Shown: positions 1 to 10,792 of the stretch, one piece after another | Layout: each line of letters starts with the position of its first letter | Position numbering within the stretch: position 1 is the first letter of the stretch | Source: Capronia americana | Lineage: Eukaryota > Ascomycota > Eurotiomycetes > Chaetothyriales > Herpotrichiellaceae | Direction: 5' to 3' | Assembly: GCA_016110215.1 (NCBI GenBank) | Contig: JADWQD010000002.1 | Location: forward strand, 2,852,001-2,916,000 | Length of the DNA: 64,000 bases | The notes under the pieces: generated by a model | The model's database searches: none | The model's input: the letters and a program-made list of their open reading frames with translations, nothing else | What the model was told of the DNA's origin: nothing | Made by a program: the position numbers and the translations under genes

Positions 1-3000
1 CAGCAACTTCTTGTAAAGGCGTAAGCAGGAGTCTCTTGAGCAAGTCCACCGTAAACGCACGGGTGTTGAATTGGCCTTCGGTGGGGGCCAGCAGTAGTGT
101 CGGTGCCCATTGCGAGATGGTCTGCAACATCAGATCCTCCAAGAAGGATGTCGGCAAGTTGCAGGGGATGTTCTCGATCTTAAGAAGAAAGTCCACGAAT
201 TCGTAGTACTCCTTGCCATACTCGACGCCCACCGTTGCGATGCTGTCCAACGCGGATTGGGCCAGTTCGAAGACCTTGCTGCTGGTCGGACAGCACTCGC
301 AGAACACGAGCGTCGGTCGAGTGAAGCAGCTAGCGATATTGACGCTGCGATCATTCAACCCATGCGTCAATAAGTTGGCGAGATAGTGCGAGAGTCGCTT
401 GTCCGAGGCAAAGATCGATATGATGACTTCCTGTGCTGCCTGATTATGTCTTCCTACGATCAGCCGCCGAAGCCATTCCAGGTCGGGCGGAACCTTGTTT
501 AGCCCAAGGGCCTGCAAGTCGGCTGTGCTCAGGCCAACTTTCTTGTCAAGCGTCCGATATCCCTCGTCGGTCGGCAGGTGGAGATCGATTCTCTGCAGCA
601 GACTCGCAAACACCCTGATGAGCACTTGATACGGGAACTGTCGGTTTCTCTCACGTGCATTCAAATACGGTATGTATCGCGCCTTCAATCTCCTCGACAG
701 AGGGAAGTCGGGGCTGGCGACATGCATCATGATCATGTCGATTAGCTTCTCTAGGAAGTCCTCTTCAAGGATCCAGATGGTCTCCTGGTTCCCTAGTCGG
801 TGGATGTGATAGAGAATGTTGAAATAGTCACTCCAGGGCCGGCCGTTCTTGGTCACCACCTCCCAAAGCTTAGACAATTGGCTGAGACAACTCTTGAGCC
901 AATGGGCGTACTCTGTCGAAAGCCTCTGGTGCTCGTCGTCCATGGGATCTAGCTCCGTAATGCGGCCATGCAGGCGCGTAAAAACGCTGATGAACAGGTT
1001 GGCAAAATTCTTTCTCACGACCTGTAAGGGACTTCGAACGACGACATCTTCAAGTGCTAGGTTTGTGCGGAACCAACGAGCAATGGTTCTCGCGCAATCA
1101 GGGCATTGCGCCACATAATTGAGGAGAACATTGATAGTCTCTTCGACTGAGGGTAGCTCCTTGAAGCGAGAAGATATAGAGTGCACATACTCCAACACCA
1201 TTATGATTGTCTTTGACTCGAGGGTGTGATCGTCGCTGCATTTCTCGACCCCTCGCCTCATGTGCTCCAGCAGGCGGAGGACAAATTGAGCGTGTACAGG
1301 ATCCTGCGCGCAATAAGACCGCAAGTAGAGTTCGTTCTGTTTCGCGATGTGCTGTTCCATCCCAGGCGTCAGCGGAATGCGCACAGGATTGATGGCATCG
1401 TGTGCCCGATACTGCCCCTCGATCTGCTGAATGCTGGATGTTCTCTGATAGAACAGCATGTATGCACTGTAGAATTTTGGTAGGTGGTAAAACCCGGCTT
1501 CGGATATGCCTCCAAAGCAATTTTCACGCATCTGATTGGGATCGAAGAGGCCGACGTCTTGGTCATTGAACTGGACCCAAGCTTGTTGTACACTCTTGAT
1601 GGTTGGCCGCTGGCGGATGAATGAGTAATAGTGACCTGAGTCCGCTGTGCCCGAATGGACGATGACCCCGGTGAGCTGGAAATAGTCCGGTTCTCCCGAT
1701 TGCTGTTCGTCACTCAGTCTTGCCAAAGTATAGGGCGCCATATCAAGTGTGTCGGGGAACTGAAACTCGTCGTTGACTTTGGTCCTCATCCCCGTCATGA
1801 TATCGTAGTCGAACCGCTTGAGATTGAAGATCAGGTTGTCAGGCACATCTTTCAGACAAGCACGTTTGACCGCATCGACGTGACGGCCACAAGAGGTGCA
1901 CGAGTATTTGTTCTCGCCTTGAAGAACTTCACCTTCGACATAAGCGCGAAGGCTGTCTTCCAATCGCGCTTTACCCTTGATTTCCACCTGGACGGCAGAG
2001 AATGGCTCCAGCCGCTCAGAGATATGCTCGCACTCTTTCGATTTCACTTGCTGAACCAATTGGCCACCATACATGGACTTGAATGTGTCTCTAGCCGAAG
2101 GATCAATCTGTCCTTCGATGCGATCGAACAGAAGGTTGAAAAACTCATCGACATCCATCTGCACCGATACGTCAATTTGCTCTCCCTCGTATGTTGTGAT
2201 GGCTTCAACTGCGAACGACGGATCGATGGACTTTTCATAAGAATTTTGCATGTTTGCAAAGACCTTTGCGAGCTCCGCGACCAGTTTCTGCTCTGACCCA
2301 TCTGTGCCGATCATGTTCAGGAAGAACTCTCGAAACTGTACGTTCATGAAGAGTTGCGAGAACAACGAATTGAGATAGCAAGTGTTCGAGAGATTCTTCA
2401 AACCTGCATACCCAACGTCAGTGCGAAGACTCTGGCGCTCGTGGCTGTAGAACGGTTCAAAAAAGTTTTCCGGAAGCAAGTCGTCTTCAAGTTCCGTGAC
2501 AAGTGTTGCTATATCACGGGGTCCCTGACACAGAACTAGGATGAGATTGTACAGACTCTCTCGGACGGTACTGTCCAAGACCGGCAGTCTCGGGCTGTCT
2601 CCTTCGTCGGAGATAGGTGGAAAGAGGAACAACGAGATTATCTTGTCGATGATATGAGTGCCAGAAGGGAGTGCATTTGCTGCCTTTAGCAATCTGCAGG
2701 TCTCGAGCAGGAGTTTCGTCAGGCAGAGAACCACGTGATCTGTCAATGGCTGCCCGACAACTTCCACGTGTTCGTGTTCCATAAGGATGGAGCTCCATTG
2801 ATTGAAGTACCCGAGGAGTTTTTCAGCAGAGAAAGTCTTGCCTATACGCCTCATAATGGCAAGCATTGTCTCAGAAGCTTCAGCACATCTCTCAGGCTGT
2901 AGGCAAGCACGAGGCAGAATCTCTGACAGCGCTGTCCATAGATGAGACAGGCACACTTCGATGGTGGTCGGTGGGAAGCGAGATCGGGGTGCTCTGGGAT

Positions 3001-6000
3001 TATTGATTTTCAGATGCAACTTTGTGCCGATAGCCCCAGTCAGCCCGACCACAACCTCGAGAAGCGAATGTCGAACTTCCACTCGAGGATCCTGGACAAA
3101 AGCGGTGACGATCAAGTCTTGAAAGCCGACTCCTGCGTCAACATGCGCCCAGATTCGATCATCGTGGAGGCACGCCTCAATAAAAGTTTCCAAAACTAGC
3201 TTCACCATAGCTGGCGCCGAAATCTCGTCCATGTTGGTGTTTTGACTCGCCAAGGCAAAGCGAAGGAATCTCGATGCTTGTACTGAGAAATCTTGGTGGT
3301 CCTGGATGTATTCGTGGGATGTCTCCGCCGAAACCTTCGCTCGAAATGCCAAAAGTAGGGCTTCCATCAAGCCATACGCGATAGACATCTGCAGTTGATC
3401 GGCTGCACTGCTCAGCTCCAACTTGGGCAGAACTTGTACGATGGTTCGAATGCTGTAGACCAGAAATTCCATATCAGGGTTTGAGCTGAAAGACTCATCC
3501 TCTATACAAGACCTCAGGGCTTTGGCACAGTACAAGAGTTTAAAAGGTTTGCCTGGTGGGAGAAGCTCGGTTGGTGATCTGTCTCTCGATCTCAATATCC
3601 GAACCAGCTCAGTCTGCGCAGAGAATAGACCCAGGAAGGTGTACACCTCTCTGGACAGGCGCTCATCAGCATCGAGTAGATCGTACAGATCGTCGAAATG
3701 ATGCATGATCTTGTTGTCAACAGGGGAAGTGGCGCGAGTTGAACGAGTTGGCGGGCTATCTGGAGTGTTCAAGGTCTTGTGGACGATAAGGCTGCCGGAG
3801 GATACTTTTGAGTCTGCAATACTCGTCGTCTGTCCTGCAAGTGACACCTTCTGTCCCATATGGAAGATGGAGAACTGGGTGAAGCCACTTGCCTCGCACA
3901 GATACTTGTGCAGTTCGTCGCACGTGTTCTCAGAGCCTACTGCCACTTTCTGCATTTTTTCTGTGACGTACTTGCTGGCCATGACCTGTATGTTCAATTC
4001 GATACTTTCGCCTCTTCTGGCAGGAAACTCTGGTAGAACCTGTGCTTGTTGATCTGGAACCGGACTGTAGTGTGGGCGCTGCTTCATACCCTCCAGAAAT
4101 TTCCGAAGGAACAGAAGCGAACGGTCAAACCGCAACTCTTCGGCACGTATCTCGTCTTCGGATGCAATGATGACCATCGGCTCGTCCTCGCCACTCATGG
4201 TACCATCAGTGTATGACTTCAGCTTTGAAGCAGATGACATGACTTGCTGCACTGAGCGATCCACAAGAGACGAATGGGTGGCGTCAATGACGGCTTTTGG
4301 TCGCTTGGTAACGATGGGATTATCCAAGTACATGCGGATGATAAAATCGGTGGCCTCATTTTCCACGCTGTTTGGAGGCGCTTCCAACATGACTTTCCAC
4401 ATTCTTTCAATCCCAGGTACCACGATGACGTCCTTCGAATCCAGGGACTCCTGGGGAGTCCTCCGAATTGTATAGGGGACAGAAGTCCGGATGAACTCCA
4501 AGACGGATTGATTGTAGTCGTGTGAAGCAAGAGTCGGTAGGTGTTTTTCAAGAATCAAGTCTACAACGATATTCGCATCCTTGTTCTGCTTTGGATTCGC
4601 GGCATGGCTCAATTTGTCCCAAGCGGTCGCTCGAACTGAGGAAGGCAGTTCCGAAAATGCATAGAACGACGTCCAGAGTTCTTGCACCAAATCTGCGGTA
4701 AAGGACTCAGGCATGTGGAGAAGAAAGTAGGTAAGACACGTCGATCGGACCTCGTACATAGCCTCGATTGACAGCGGCGAGACGTTGCGTTCGAGCATGG
4801 CGTTGAATTGATCTCGAAGATACACGAAATCAGCCACCAGGAGACCTAGCAGATCGAACTTCTGCATCGCTTCTGCTGCTCCCGCCTTTCCCAGCAATAC
4901 CAATAGGCAATGTAAGACCTGGAAGTCACCAGAAGCATATTTGCTATGGGCTTTGAGGTTTGTCGCAACTTCGGCAACGATCTGATCCCAGCCACCATCG
5001 CTACTCACGGCCAGGTGGAAGTCCGGGCGTCCAAGGGAGAGTAGATTGGACAAGTACTGGGGGAAATCCCGTCGTATGAGAAGAGCCTGTTCAAGACACG
5101 CATGCTGTTCCAATGAAGCCTCCCGCATCAGCCTAATGCACAGAGTCCAAGGGATCGGGTCAATGACGAAGCCAGGATGAAGCATCAATGAAGCAGCCTT
5201 GTTTCTGACATTGTCGAAGAGGCTCACAGTGAAGTGCAAGACAGGAAGGTCGAAGCGCTCAAAGGGGTATTCGAAGAGTTTGCGGCAAATGTAGTAGAGG
5301 TCAGGGAGCTCATAAACATTGAAGCAGTTCCGGAGGAGGTTGAAGACCTCGTGGACAGTCCGAGGATCTTGACTGTCAACGATGGTTTTCCAGATCACGT
5401 CGGTGTCGGCGTCTGTATAAGTCTTCGAGACACAGAGAAATCCCACCACGTTATACGCTCGGTGAATTAGTTGAGGGTGAGAGTCGACGCCGACGACGTA
5501 TTCAACCAGCTGATTCTCTTTGATGAACTTGACCAAGTATCGCACCACCGGATGGTTCATTGGTGGGTACGGCTGGTTGTCAATGTAGACCCTATGGACC
5601 GCCACAAGATCGCTTGACATCGTCTCAACCCCGTAGACACGAAGTTCCATGCGTCCATTGGTAATGAATTTCCGAAGGATCTTGAACTTCCAGGCGTATT
5701 GCATCGTAAGCGGAAGATCCGTGAGATCTGAATCGGCGAAGCCAACACCCGCCGTAGAGATAATGTCTTGTCCGATTTGGGGGATTTCCTCTCCAATGGC
5801 GGATATCATCGGATTCAGGGTGTCTATGATTGACTTTGCCGTTTCGAGGTTAAGCCACGCAAGTTGCTTGCCAACGGCGTGCTGAATGGCATTGTCGGCT
5901 TGGAGAATGATCTTCGCGACGCCATTGCGGATGTTGTCCATCTGCGAAAATGAAGCAGGGACAACATTCAGCTCATTGTTGTACATGTTGGGCATAGGGG

Positions 6001-7273
6001 CCATCATAGCCTTCGCCACCTGGATCAAGATGTGAAAGGGTCGAAAGAGTTCTGTTTTCTTAGGCAAGGCCGCACAGACTTCGGTCAGCAGCGCCGAGAG
6101 TGACGATAGCAATGCCACTGCCGATGGATCTCCAAGCCTATCAATGACCAGAGCGTGAAAGTTTGCCCGGTCGAAGCTGTGGGCTCGTATTAGATACTCG
6201 TAAAACGGGACTCGGGGTGAAAGTATCCAGACCAAGGCCTGCAGGTATTGAGCAGACACCAGACTGAAGGACTTCAGATCACGCGGGTCGCTCTCCTCGA
6301 GCACTTCATGCAAGTTCTGTGCGTCTAAATCGACCAGGAGCTTGGCAACTTGGGCAAACGCCACGAAGAAGTCGACAAGCTCTTCCGTCCGAGCTCCGGG
6401 AGGAGGCCCGGCCTCCCGTCTCAGCAGCGCCTCGACAAGGTCTGGAAGCCGAAGCCAGAAGTCCCTCTCCTCCTGGAACAATCTGAGGGAAAAGGCATTA
6501 CACATGGTCACAAACTCGATCATCCAGTCTTTGACTTGGCGAAAGATCATGCCATCCTGTGCACCGGTATGCTGAAGCCGCTCTGACATGCGGGGAATCA
6601 CTTTATGGGTGCTGCCTGGTGGAGATTCTTGGGAAAAGGGAAAGGTGCGGTGCACATAGCCCGCGGGCACAAACTTCGGGCCCGACGTAGAGGTAGCTCC
6701 ACCACCGATACGCTGGGTCCATCTCGTCTGAGTAGGATCTTGGTCAAAGTCTTCTGGTTCTGCCACTTCGATTTCGGGGCTCTTGCTTGGTGACGAAGAT
6801 AGCGACTCAGGCTCTGGGACTTCGGTAGGGTTGGGTTGAGCGTCAGGTGCGGCTTCCGGCTCTTGCGACGCGTCACCACAGGCAGTCGGACCTTCCGAGA
6901 CTGGGGGCTGTGAAGGCATGCCGACCGCTGCAGCTGCTGTGGTTGGTTTTGTAACGGACTGAGACGACAAAGGCCGAGTGTTAATCGTGACCTTGCTGGT
7001 GGGAGACATGGCTGTCGGAGATGCAACTGTTCTCGGAGGCAGCGGCGGCGTCATGGGGACTCTTTCCTCACCATTGTCGCTTGCACGGACCTGGATCTCT
7101 GGCACGGAAGGTGCAGAGGGTGGATTTTCTTGATGTAGGTCCGACATGACATGCGACTCGTCAGTTTTAGAATCGCTCAGCCTCGGGCGTTTGTGCTCAT
7201 GCTCAGGCAGCTCAGAACCTTCAGTGGAATCACTTCGATTGCGCGTAGAAGAGTCCGAAAATAAGGACGACAT
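1..7273 (-). CDS. Giant ubiquitin C-terminal hydrolase (USP34/USP9X-like), 3' end off the window
   Basis: This is a cysteine protease that would remove ubiquitin from substrates. It reads as one open frame from an ATG at 7273 to the window edge, about 2,424 codons, with no stop in the stretches I checked. The first ~170 residues are Ser/Pro-rich and disordered, followed by a long helical region. The USP core begins near residue 1620: the Cys box GLKNLSNTCYLNSL puts the nucleophile at about C1632 (2378-2380). A CxxC zinc-finger pair lies near C1792/C1795. The His box GVIVHSGTADSGHYYS puts the catalytic His at about H1881 (1631-1633). Cys and His boxes share the frame of the start, so no intron is needed between them. 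Size and layout fit the large fungal USP34-type enzymes, whose catalytic domain sits well inside the chain. It is divergent from POP3, sharing a 768-bp upstream region. The family is confident; the exact orthologue is not. Confidence 0.93.
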   Translation of the reverse strand, partial: MSSLFSDSSTRNRSDSTEGSELPEHEHKRPRLSDSKTDESHVMSDLHQENPPSAPSVPEIQVRASDNGEERVPMTPPLPPRTVASPTAMSPTSKVTINTRPLSSQSVTKPTTAAAAVGMPSQPPVSEGPTACGDASQEPEAAPDAQPNPTEVPEPESLSSSPSKSPEIEVAEPEDFDQDPTQTRWTQRIGGGATSTSGPKFVPAGYVHRTFPFSQESPPGSTHKVIPRMSERLQHTGAQDGMIFRQVKDWMIEFVTMCNAFSLRLFQEERDFWLRLPDLVEALLRREAGPPPGARTEELVDFFVAFAQVAKLLVDLDAQNLHEVLEESDPRDLKSFSLVSAQYLQALVWILSPRVPFYEYLIRAHSFDRANFHALVIDRLGDPSAVALLSSLSALLTEVCAALPKKTELFRPFHILIQVAKAMMAPMPNMYNNELNVVPASFSQMDNIRNGVAKIILQADNAIQHAVGKQLAWLNLETAKSIIDTLNPMISAIGEEIPQIGQDIISTAGVGFADSDLTDLPLTMQYAWKFKILRKFITNGRMELRVYGVETMSSDLVAVHRVYIDNQPYPPMNHPVVRYLVKFIKENQLVEYVVGVDSHPQLIHRAYNVVGFLCVSKTYTDADTDVIWKTIVDSQDPRTVHEVFNLLRNCFNVYELPDLYYICRKLFEYPFERFDLPVLHFTVSLFDNVRNKAASLMLHPGFVIDPIPWTLCIRLMREASLEQHACLEQALLIRRDFPQYLSNLLSLGRPDFHLAVSSDGGWDQIVAEVATNLKAHSKYASGDFQVLHCLLVLLGKAGAAEAMQKFDLLGLLVADFVYLRDQFNAMLERNVSPLSIEAMYEVRSTCLTYFLLHMPESFTADLVQELWTSFYAFSELPSSVRATAWDKLSHAANPKQNKDANIVVDLILEKHLPTLASHDYNQSVLEFIRTSVPYTIRRTPQESLDSKDVIVVPGIERMWKVMLEAPPNSVENEATDFIIRMYLDNPIVTKRPKAVIDATHSSLVDRSVQQVMSSASKLKSYTDGTMSGEDEPMVIIASEDEIRAEELRFDRSLLFLRKFLEGMKQRPHYSPVPDQQAQVLPEFPARRGESIELNIQVMASKYVTEKMQKVAVGSENTCDELHKYLCEASGFTQFSIFHMGQKVSLAGQTTSIADSKVSSGSLIVHKTLNTPDSPPTRSTRATSPVDNKIMHHFDDLYDLLDADERLSREVYTFLGLFSAQTELVRILRSRDRSPTELLPPGKPFKLLYCAKALRSCIEDESFSSNPDMEFLVYSIRTIVQVLPKLELSSAADQLQMSIAYGLMEALLLAFRAKVSAETSHEYIQDHQDFSVQASRFLRFALASQNTNMDEISAPAMVKLVLETFIEACLHDDRIWAHVDAGVGFQDLIVTAFVQDPRVEVRHSLLEVVVGLTGAIGTKLHLKINNPRAPRSRFPPTTIEVCLSHLWTALSEILPRACLQPERCAEASETMLAIMRRIGKTFSAEKLLGYFNQWSSILMEHEHVEVVGQPLTDHVVLCLTKLLLETCRLLKAANALPSGTHIIDKIISLFLFPPISDEGDSPRLPVLDSTVRESLYNLILVLCQGPRDIATLVTELEDDLLPENFFEPFYSHERQSLRTDVGYAGLKNLSNTCYLNSLFSQLFMNVQFREFFLNMIGTDGSEQKLVAELAKVFANMQNSYEKSIDPSFAVEAITTYEGEQIDVSVQMDVDEFFNLLFDRIEGQIDPSARDTFKSMYGGQLVQQVKSKECEHISERLEPFSAVQVEIKGKARLEDSLRAYVEGEVLQGENKYSCTSCGRHVDAVKRACLKDVPDNLIFNLKRFDYDIMTGMRTKVNDEFQFPDTLDMAPYTLARLSDEQQSGEPDYFQLTGVIVHSGTADSGHYYSFIRQRPTIKSVQQAWVQFNDQDVGLFDPNQMRENCFGGISEAGFYHLPKFYSAYMLFYQRTSSIQQIEGQYRAHDAINPVRIPLTPGMEQHIAKQNELYLRSYCAQDPVHAQFVLRLLEHMRRGVEKCSDDHTLESKTIIMVLEYVHSISSRFKELPSVEETINVLLNYVAQCPDCARTIARWFRTNLALEDVVVRSPLQVVRKNFANLFISVFTRLHGRITELDPMDDEHQRLSTEYAHWLKSCLSQLSKLWEVVTKNGRPWSDYFNILYHIHRLGNQETIWILEEDFLEKLIDMIMMHVASPDFPLSRRLKARYIPYLNARERNRQFPYQVLIRVFASLLQRIDLHLPTDEGYRTLDKKVGLSTADLQALGLNKVPPDLEWLRRLIVGRHNQAAQEVIISIFASDKRLSHYLANLLTHGLNDRSVNIASCFTRPTLVFCECCPTSSKVFELAQSALDSIATVGVEYGKEYYEFVDFLLKIENIPCNLPTSFLEDLMLQTISQWAPTLLLAPTEGQFNTRAFTVDLLKRLLLTPLQEVA

Positions 7274-8041
7274 GGTCAGGAGAGCTGCATCTGGAAGTCC
7301 GCAGAAGCGGGAGATCCGCAGGGGTGAATGAGCGCCGTGAAAAGGTGGTTGATTAAAGAGTGAAGTCGACGGTGGAGTCTGAGGCAGTAAGAGGTCTTGG
7401 CGCGGCTGAAGAAGGCCGCCACTCAGAAATAAGGCAACTGAGTTGGCAGCGACAGTGCCGCGCTTCTACTCTTCACGGACGGAAGACTGCAAGGCTTTGT
7501 CGCGCAATCGGACCGAGATGCTATTCAGTGTATGAATGGTCGATCTGATGATGAGAGAGTGATGTCCGCTTGATCCATTTCTCTGGCGTAGAAATGTCCG
7601 GGGTAGACTTTCAGGGAAGGGCTCGGAGCTGGTGAGAGGCGGGGACAAGTGAATTTGTTTGCTGTTGCAACAGGGGAGATAAAGACGCAGAAAGCGAGTC
7701 CTGGCTGATAAGCACTACCAGAGTACGCCGTCTTGAAATGAGAACTGCACGGTACTTCATTCACGATGGAAATAAAAATTGTTGAATGTCTGTGAGTCGG
7801 CTGGCTAGTCGTTGGACGGAGGGACCAGGCTGCCGTTGATTTAGAGAGGGAAGCGTGACGAGCCCACTTGCGGTTTTCAAGCCGCCCGATGAGAGATCCT
7901 ACTGGCCCCCAGGCGTCACAGACGCGTTTGGCGCGAAAGAGGGGCAGGCGATTCAGTCAGCCTAGCCCAATCCTGTGGCTCACACGTCATTTTCTTTGTT
8001 TCCCGTCCATCTTTGCAGCAAGGGAGAGAGCATCCTCAAGC
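7274..8041. promoter_or_regulatory. Divergent intergenic region between the USP gene and POP3
   Basis: These 768 bp separate two divergent start codons and presumably hold both promoters and 5' UTRs. Small open frames here lack family resemblance. I see no TATA element that I could defend. Confidence 0.5.
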
Positions 8042-8827
8042 ATGGACAAACAGAAGAAAACGACAGTCCACTCTTTATCCCTCCCATACCCGGAGCCACA
8101 ATGGTAACAAGTGAGGCTCATGTGAGCATCCTTTAGCTAACAGATTGGCGTTCCCAGGCCTCCCATTTCTGCTGAGAACGAACAGGCAATACTGCGATTC
8201 CTCCTCCCTCTTCTACAGCCCATTGGCGACTTCAGACGCCACCATGTTCCTCGTTCGAGAGGCAAAGGAAGAGCCGGGAAAGCAAACAATGAGAAAAAGG
8301 AAGCCAATCTGCCAACATGGATGCCAGATGTGTATGACCATCTGACCATCGGATTTAACAGTACAGTACGCAGACTTGAGTCGCTTGCTCGGAACCGTAA
8401 ACCCCAGATCCTCGTCGAGAACACAGATCGCGAGCAGCCAGAGCCCGGAGTAAACCTTTCCATGGTCTTCGTTTGCCGCAAAACCCTCCCGGAAATCATG
8501 ACCTCCACTCTCCCGCTCCTCATAGCCACCTCAGCCTCCAACCCTACAAGAGCCAGGCTCGTCGAAATATCCGCAGAAGCAGAAGAGAAGATTGCGCAAG
8601 CCCTATATCAGCCTCGTATTGGCGTACTTGGTATAGATGTGGAGGCCGTCGGTGCAGAGACCCTGCTGCAGTTCGTACAAAACACTATCACAACGGTCGA
8701 TGTACCCTGGCTTGACCAAACACCCCCTCCGGTCTATCATCCCGTCAAGGTGAAGACCGTCGTGACTGCTTCTAAGACCAAGCCGGCAGCTCAAGGCCAC
8801 AAAAGAAAGAGGCCTGGTGATAAATGA
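8042..8827 (+). CDS. POP3: RNase P/RNase MRP subunit Pop3
   Basis: Pop3 is a protein subunit of nuclear RNase P and RNase MRP, which process tRNA and rRNA precursors. Exons are 8042-8103 and 8158-8827, with a 54-nt GT..AG intron at 8104-8157, giving 243 aa. The join restores a Trp codon (TG|G) and a W-P-x-I motif that is typical of the family near the N-terminus. The N-terminus starts MDKQKKTTVHSLSLPYPEP. A Lys/Arg/Gly-rich stretch follows (about residues 45-70). The conserved block has the form LPLLIATSA...RLVEIS...ALYQPRIGVLGID, typical of fungal Pop3 (an L7Ae-like fold). The tail is Lys-rich (HKRKRPGDK). The gene is convergent with the Ste14-type gene: its stop lies 31 bp from that gene's stop. 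Without the first exon the ORF would start only at 8321 and lose the conserved N-terminus. Confidence 0.88.
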
Positions 8828-8858
8828 GATTGAACACACACAGCCCGCGGACATCATG

Positions 8859-9776
8859 TCACCGGATGAAAGGAATGCGGACCGGTACACGTTCGCGGTA
8901 ATCGAAATAGTCTTGGCCAAAGAAAGACACAAGGTGCTTTTCTTCGTCTGCCATTACCATGTCAGCTCAGCGGTGAAGCAGAGGACGTTGCCGGAACTTA
9001 CGAATGATTCTGTGGTGAAAAAACTTCCATAAGACCACAGCATAAATTACAAAGCAAACGCGATTCCCCAGCAACAGTTGCGTCCCGAGGCCCCACCAGA
9101 AGAATCCGAAATATGAAGGATGTCGGGAAAAGGCGTACACCCCGTCGGTCACCAGGACATGGTCTGCCCTCTTGGTCCATTGGATGACGTGGTTGAAATT
9201 CGTCTTTGCCGTCCTCATAGCAGCGCTTCGGACGAGCTGACCGACAACGATCAAAGTCAGGCCCAAGCTAACTGTTATCGAGGTGGGAATTGATGGAAGT
9301 ATTCTCGGGATGTGGAACGGCAGGCTTAGCCACGCGGGCGCGTAGCTTGAGTATAGCCAAAATCGAACCAGAAGCTCTAACATCGCCGAGGTATGTGCAG
9401 CAGCATATCCAATACCGTTGGACGATAAGAGGAAGGAGGAGATGGACGCATCAGCTGGGTTGTATCGCGCTGTCAAGTCGAACTCAAGATAGTGAAATAG
9501 CGCGAGCACCGCAATGAAGCATGGTGCCCTCCACAATCCGTTGGCCCAGTATACCAATTCCAATGCCAGAACCGTGGAGACCCCCCCAGCAATGCCTAGC
9601 ACAAATGCGCGAAGGGAGATTCCCGAAAGGGCTCGCTTCCCGCCCGGAAGATATGGGGGAGGGATATACATTCGCTGCATCTCCGCGCGACCATTTCCAT
9701 TGATGCGTTCCTCGATCCGATCTCTTGGGAACTCGTGAATGATTCCTGGAGAACTAGGAGCCGAGGAGTCGGACAT
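8859..9776 (-). CDS. STE14: Protein-S-isoprenylcysteine O-methyltransferase (ICMT, Ste14-like)
   Basis: This ER-membrane enzyme methylates the prenylated C-terminal cysteine of CaaX proteins such as Ras and mating factor, using S-adenosylmethionine. Exons are 9002-9776 and 8859-8947, with a 54-nt intron at 8948-9001 (GTAAGT..CAG), giving 287 aa. Several hydrophobic segments follow a ~45-residue polar N-terminus. The PEMT/ICMT core is clear: HVLVTDGVYAFSRHPSYFGF, containing the R-H-P-x-Y motif near residue 218, then a WWGLGTQ segment. Splicing is essential. Read through, the frame ends soon after FFHHRII; spliced, it continues IHEEKHLVSFFGQDYFDYR...VRIPFIR, which matches the C-terminal E-E-x-x-L...F-G-x-x-Y...IPF signature of the family. 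The start is the first ATG of the frame. Confidence 0.92.
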
Positions 9777-10792
9777 GATCCAAACTGGCTTTTTAACGAA
9801 CCAGAAAAGGGGGACCCACAGCGCTCTGCTTATGGTAGGGAATTGCGGCAGTAATCCTAACTAATGGGCGCGAAATAGCATGGTAAAAGATAGAGAACAG
9901 GCCAGAATGAAAGTAGCATTATTCCCAGGAACAATAGTAAGGAAATGCTGGCAAAGCGCACAATGTCCGTGGCTGTCCAAGCGCTGGACTCGGAGAAACC
10001 GATGCTCTTCTGCCGCATTAACCTTTTTCCGGCGCCGACACGTTATCCTACAATTCCGTTCGCGATTTTCGACTCGACAATACCGATCATCAGAATGGCA
10101 CAACGCATAGCCAGACGAACTCCACCATACCCCCCTTCCCGAGCTCATCACCCTCGCGAGCGCTGTAAGTGGTCGGTCGATATGGTCAACAGAGTCCGGA
10201 ACGGGACGCGTCGCAAAATGATCGAGTTACAGAGAGAGTGGGCTCTTGTAGGATAGCTGCGTTGCAAGCGTCTACACAGTACCCGCTCAATCAAGCCTTG
10301 CAGTCACTTGCACCTGTCCTCCCAGTGTGGCCACATGCACGTCTATTACGGCGGGGCACTTGCAGGTTCTCTTGACGTTGACAGGAATGACATGGAGGTG
10401 CGACTGGCTGCAGCTTAGCTCAAGCCCATATGCGAACCCTCGACCCTCGAAAGTGTGGCCCATCGGGTAAGGCTAGGTTGAAATATTCCGCTCAGAGATC
10501 AGGTATACGAGTACTTCCAGCAAATATTTCCGCTCCTGAGTTCAGCGGATGCCCGAGGGACCCACCACTCACTGCAGGGTTCCCATTCAATCACCTCTAC
10601 AACGATAAGATAACGCCAGGGAGCACCACCTTCGAGCGTGCGTTTTTACAGATACGTACATCTCTTGTGGCAGAATCGACGGCCAGCTTTTGCCATCTTT
10701 CTGTCCCATTCCGTCTTCAATCCATCGCAGGAGCGCATGAGGTATGACGCCAAGATGACAACCAAACAAGACCAGCAGTCTGTCCGAACCCT
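9777..10792. other. Intergenic, nothing recognised
   Basis: This is the upstream region of the Ste14-type gene and the downstream region of the GST-like gene. It contains short open frames on both strands (the longest is about 105 codons, at 10430-10747) without motif or family resemblance. Confidence 0.5.

Noticed and set aside
1655..2296. 213-codon plus-strand frame
   Set aside because: It is antisense to the USP catalytic domain, whose Cys and His boxes are unmistakable on the minus strand.
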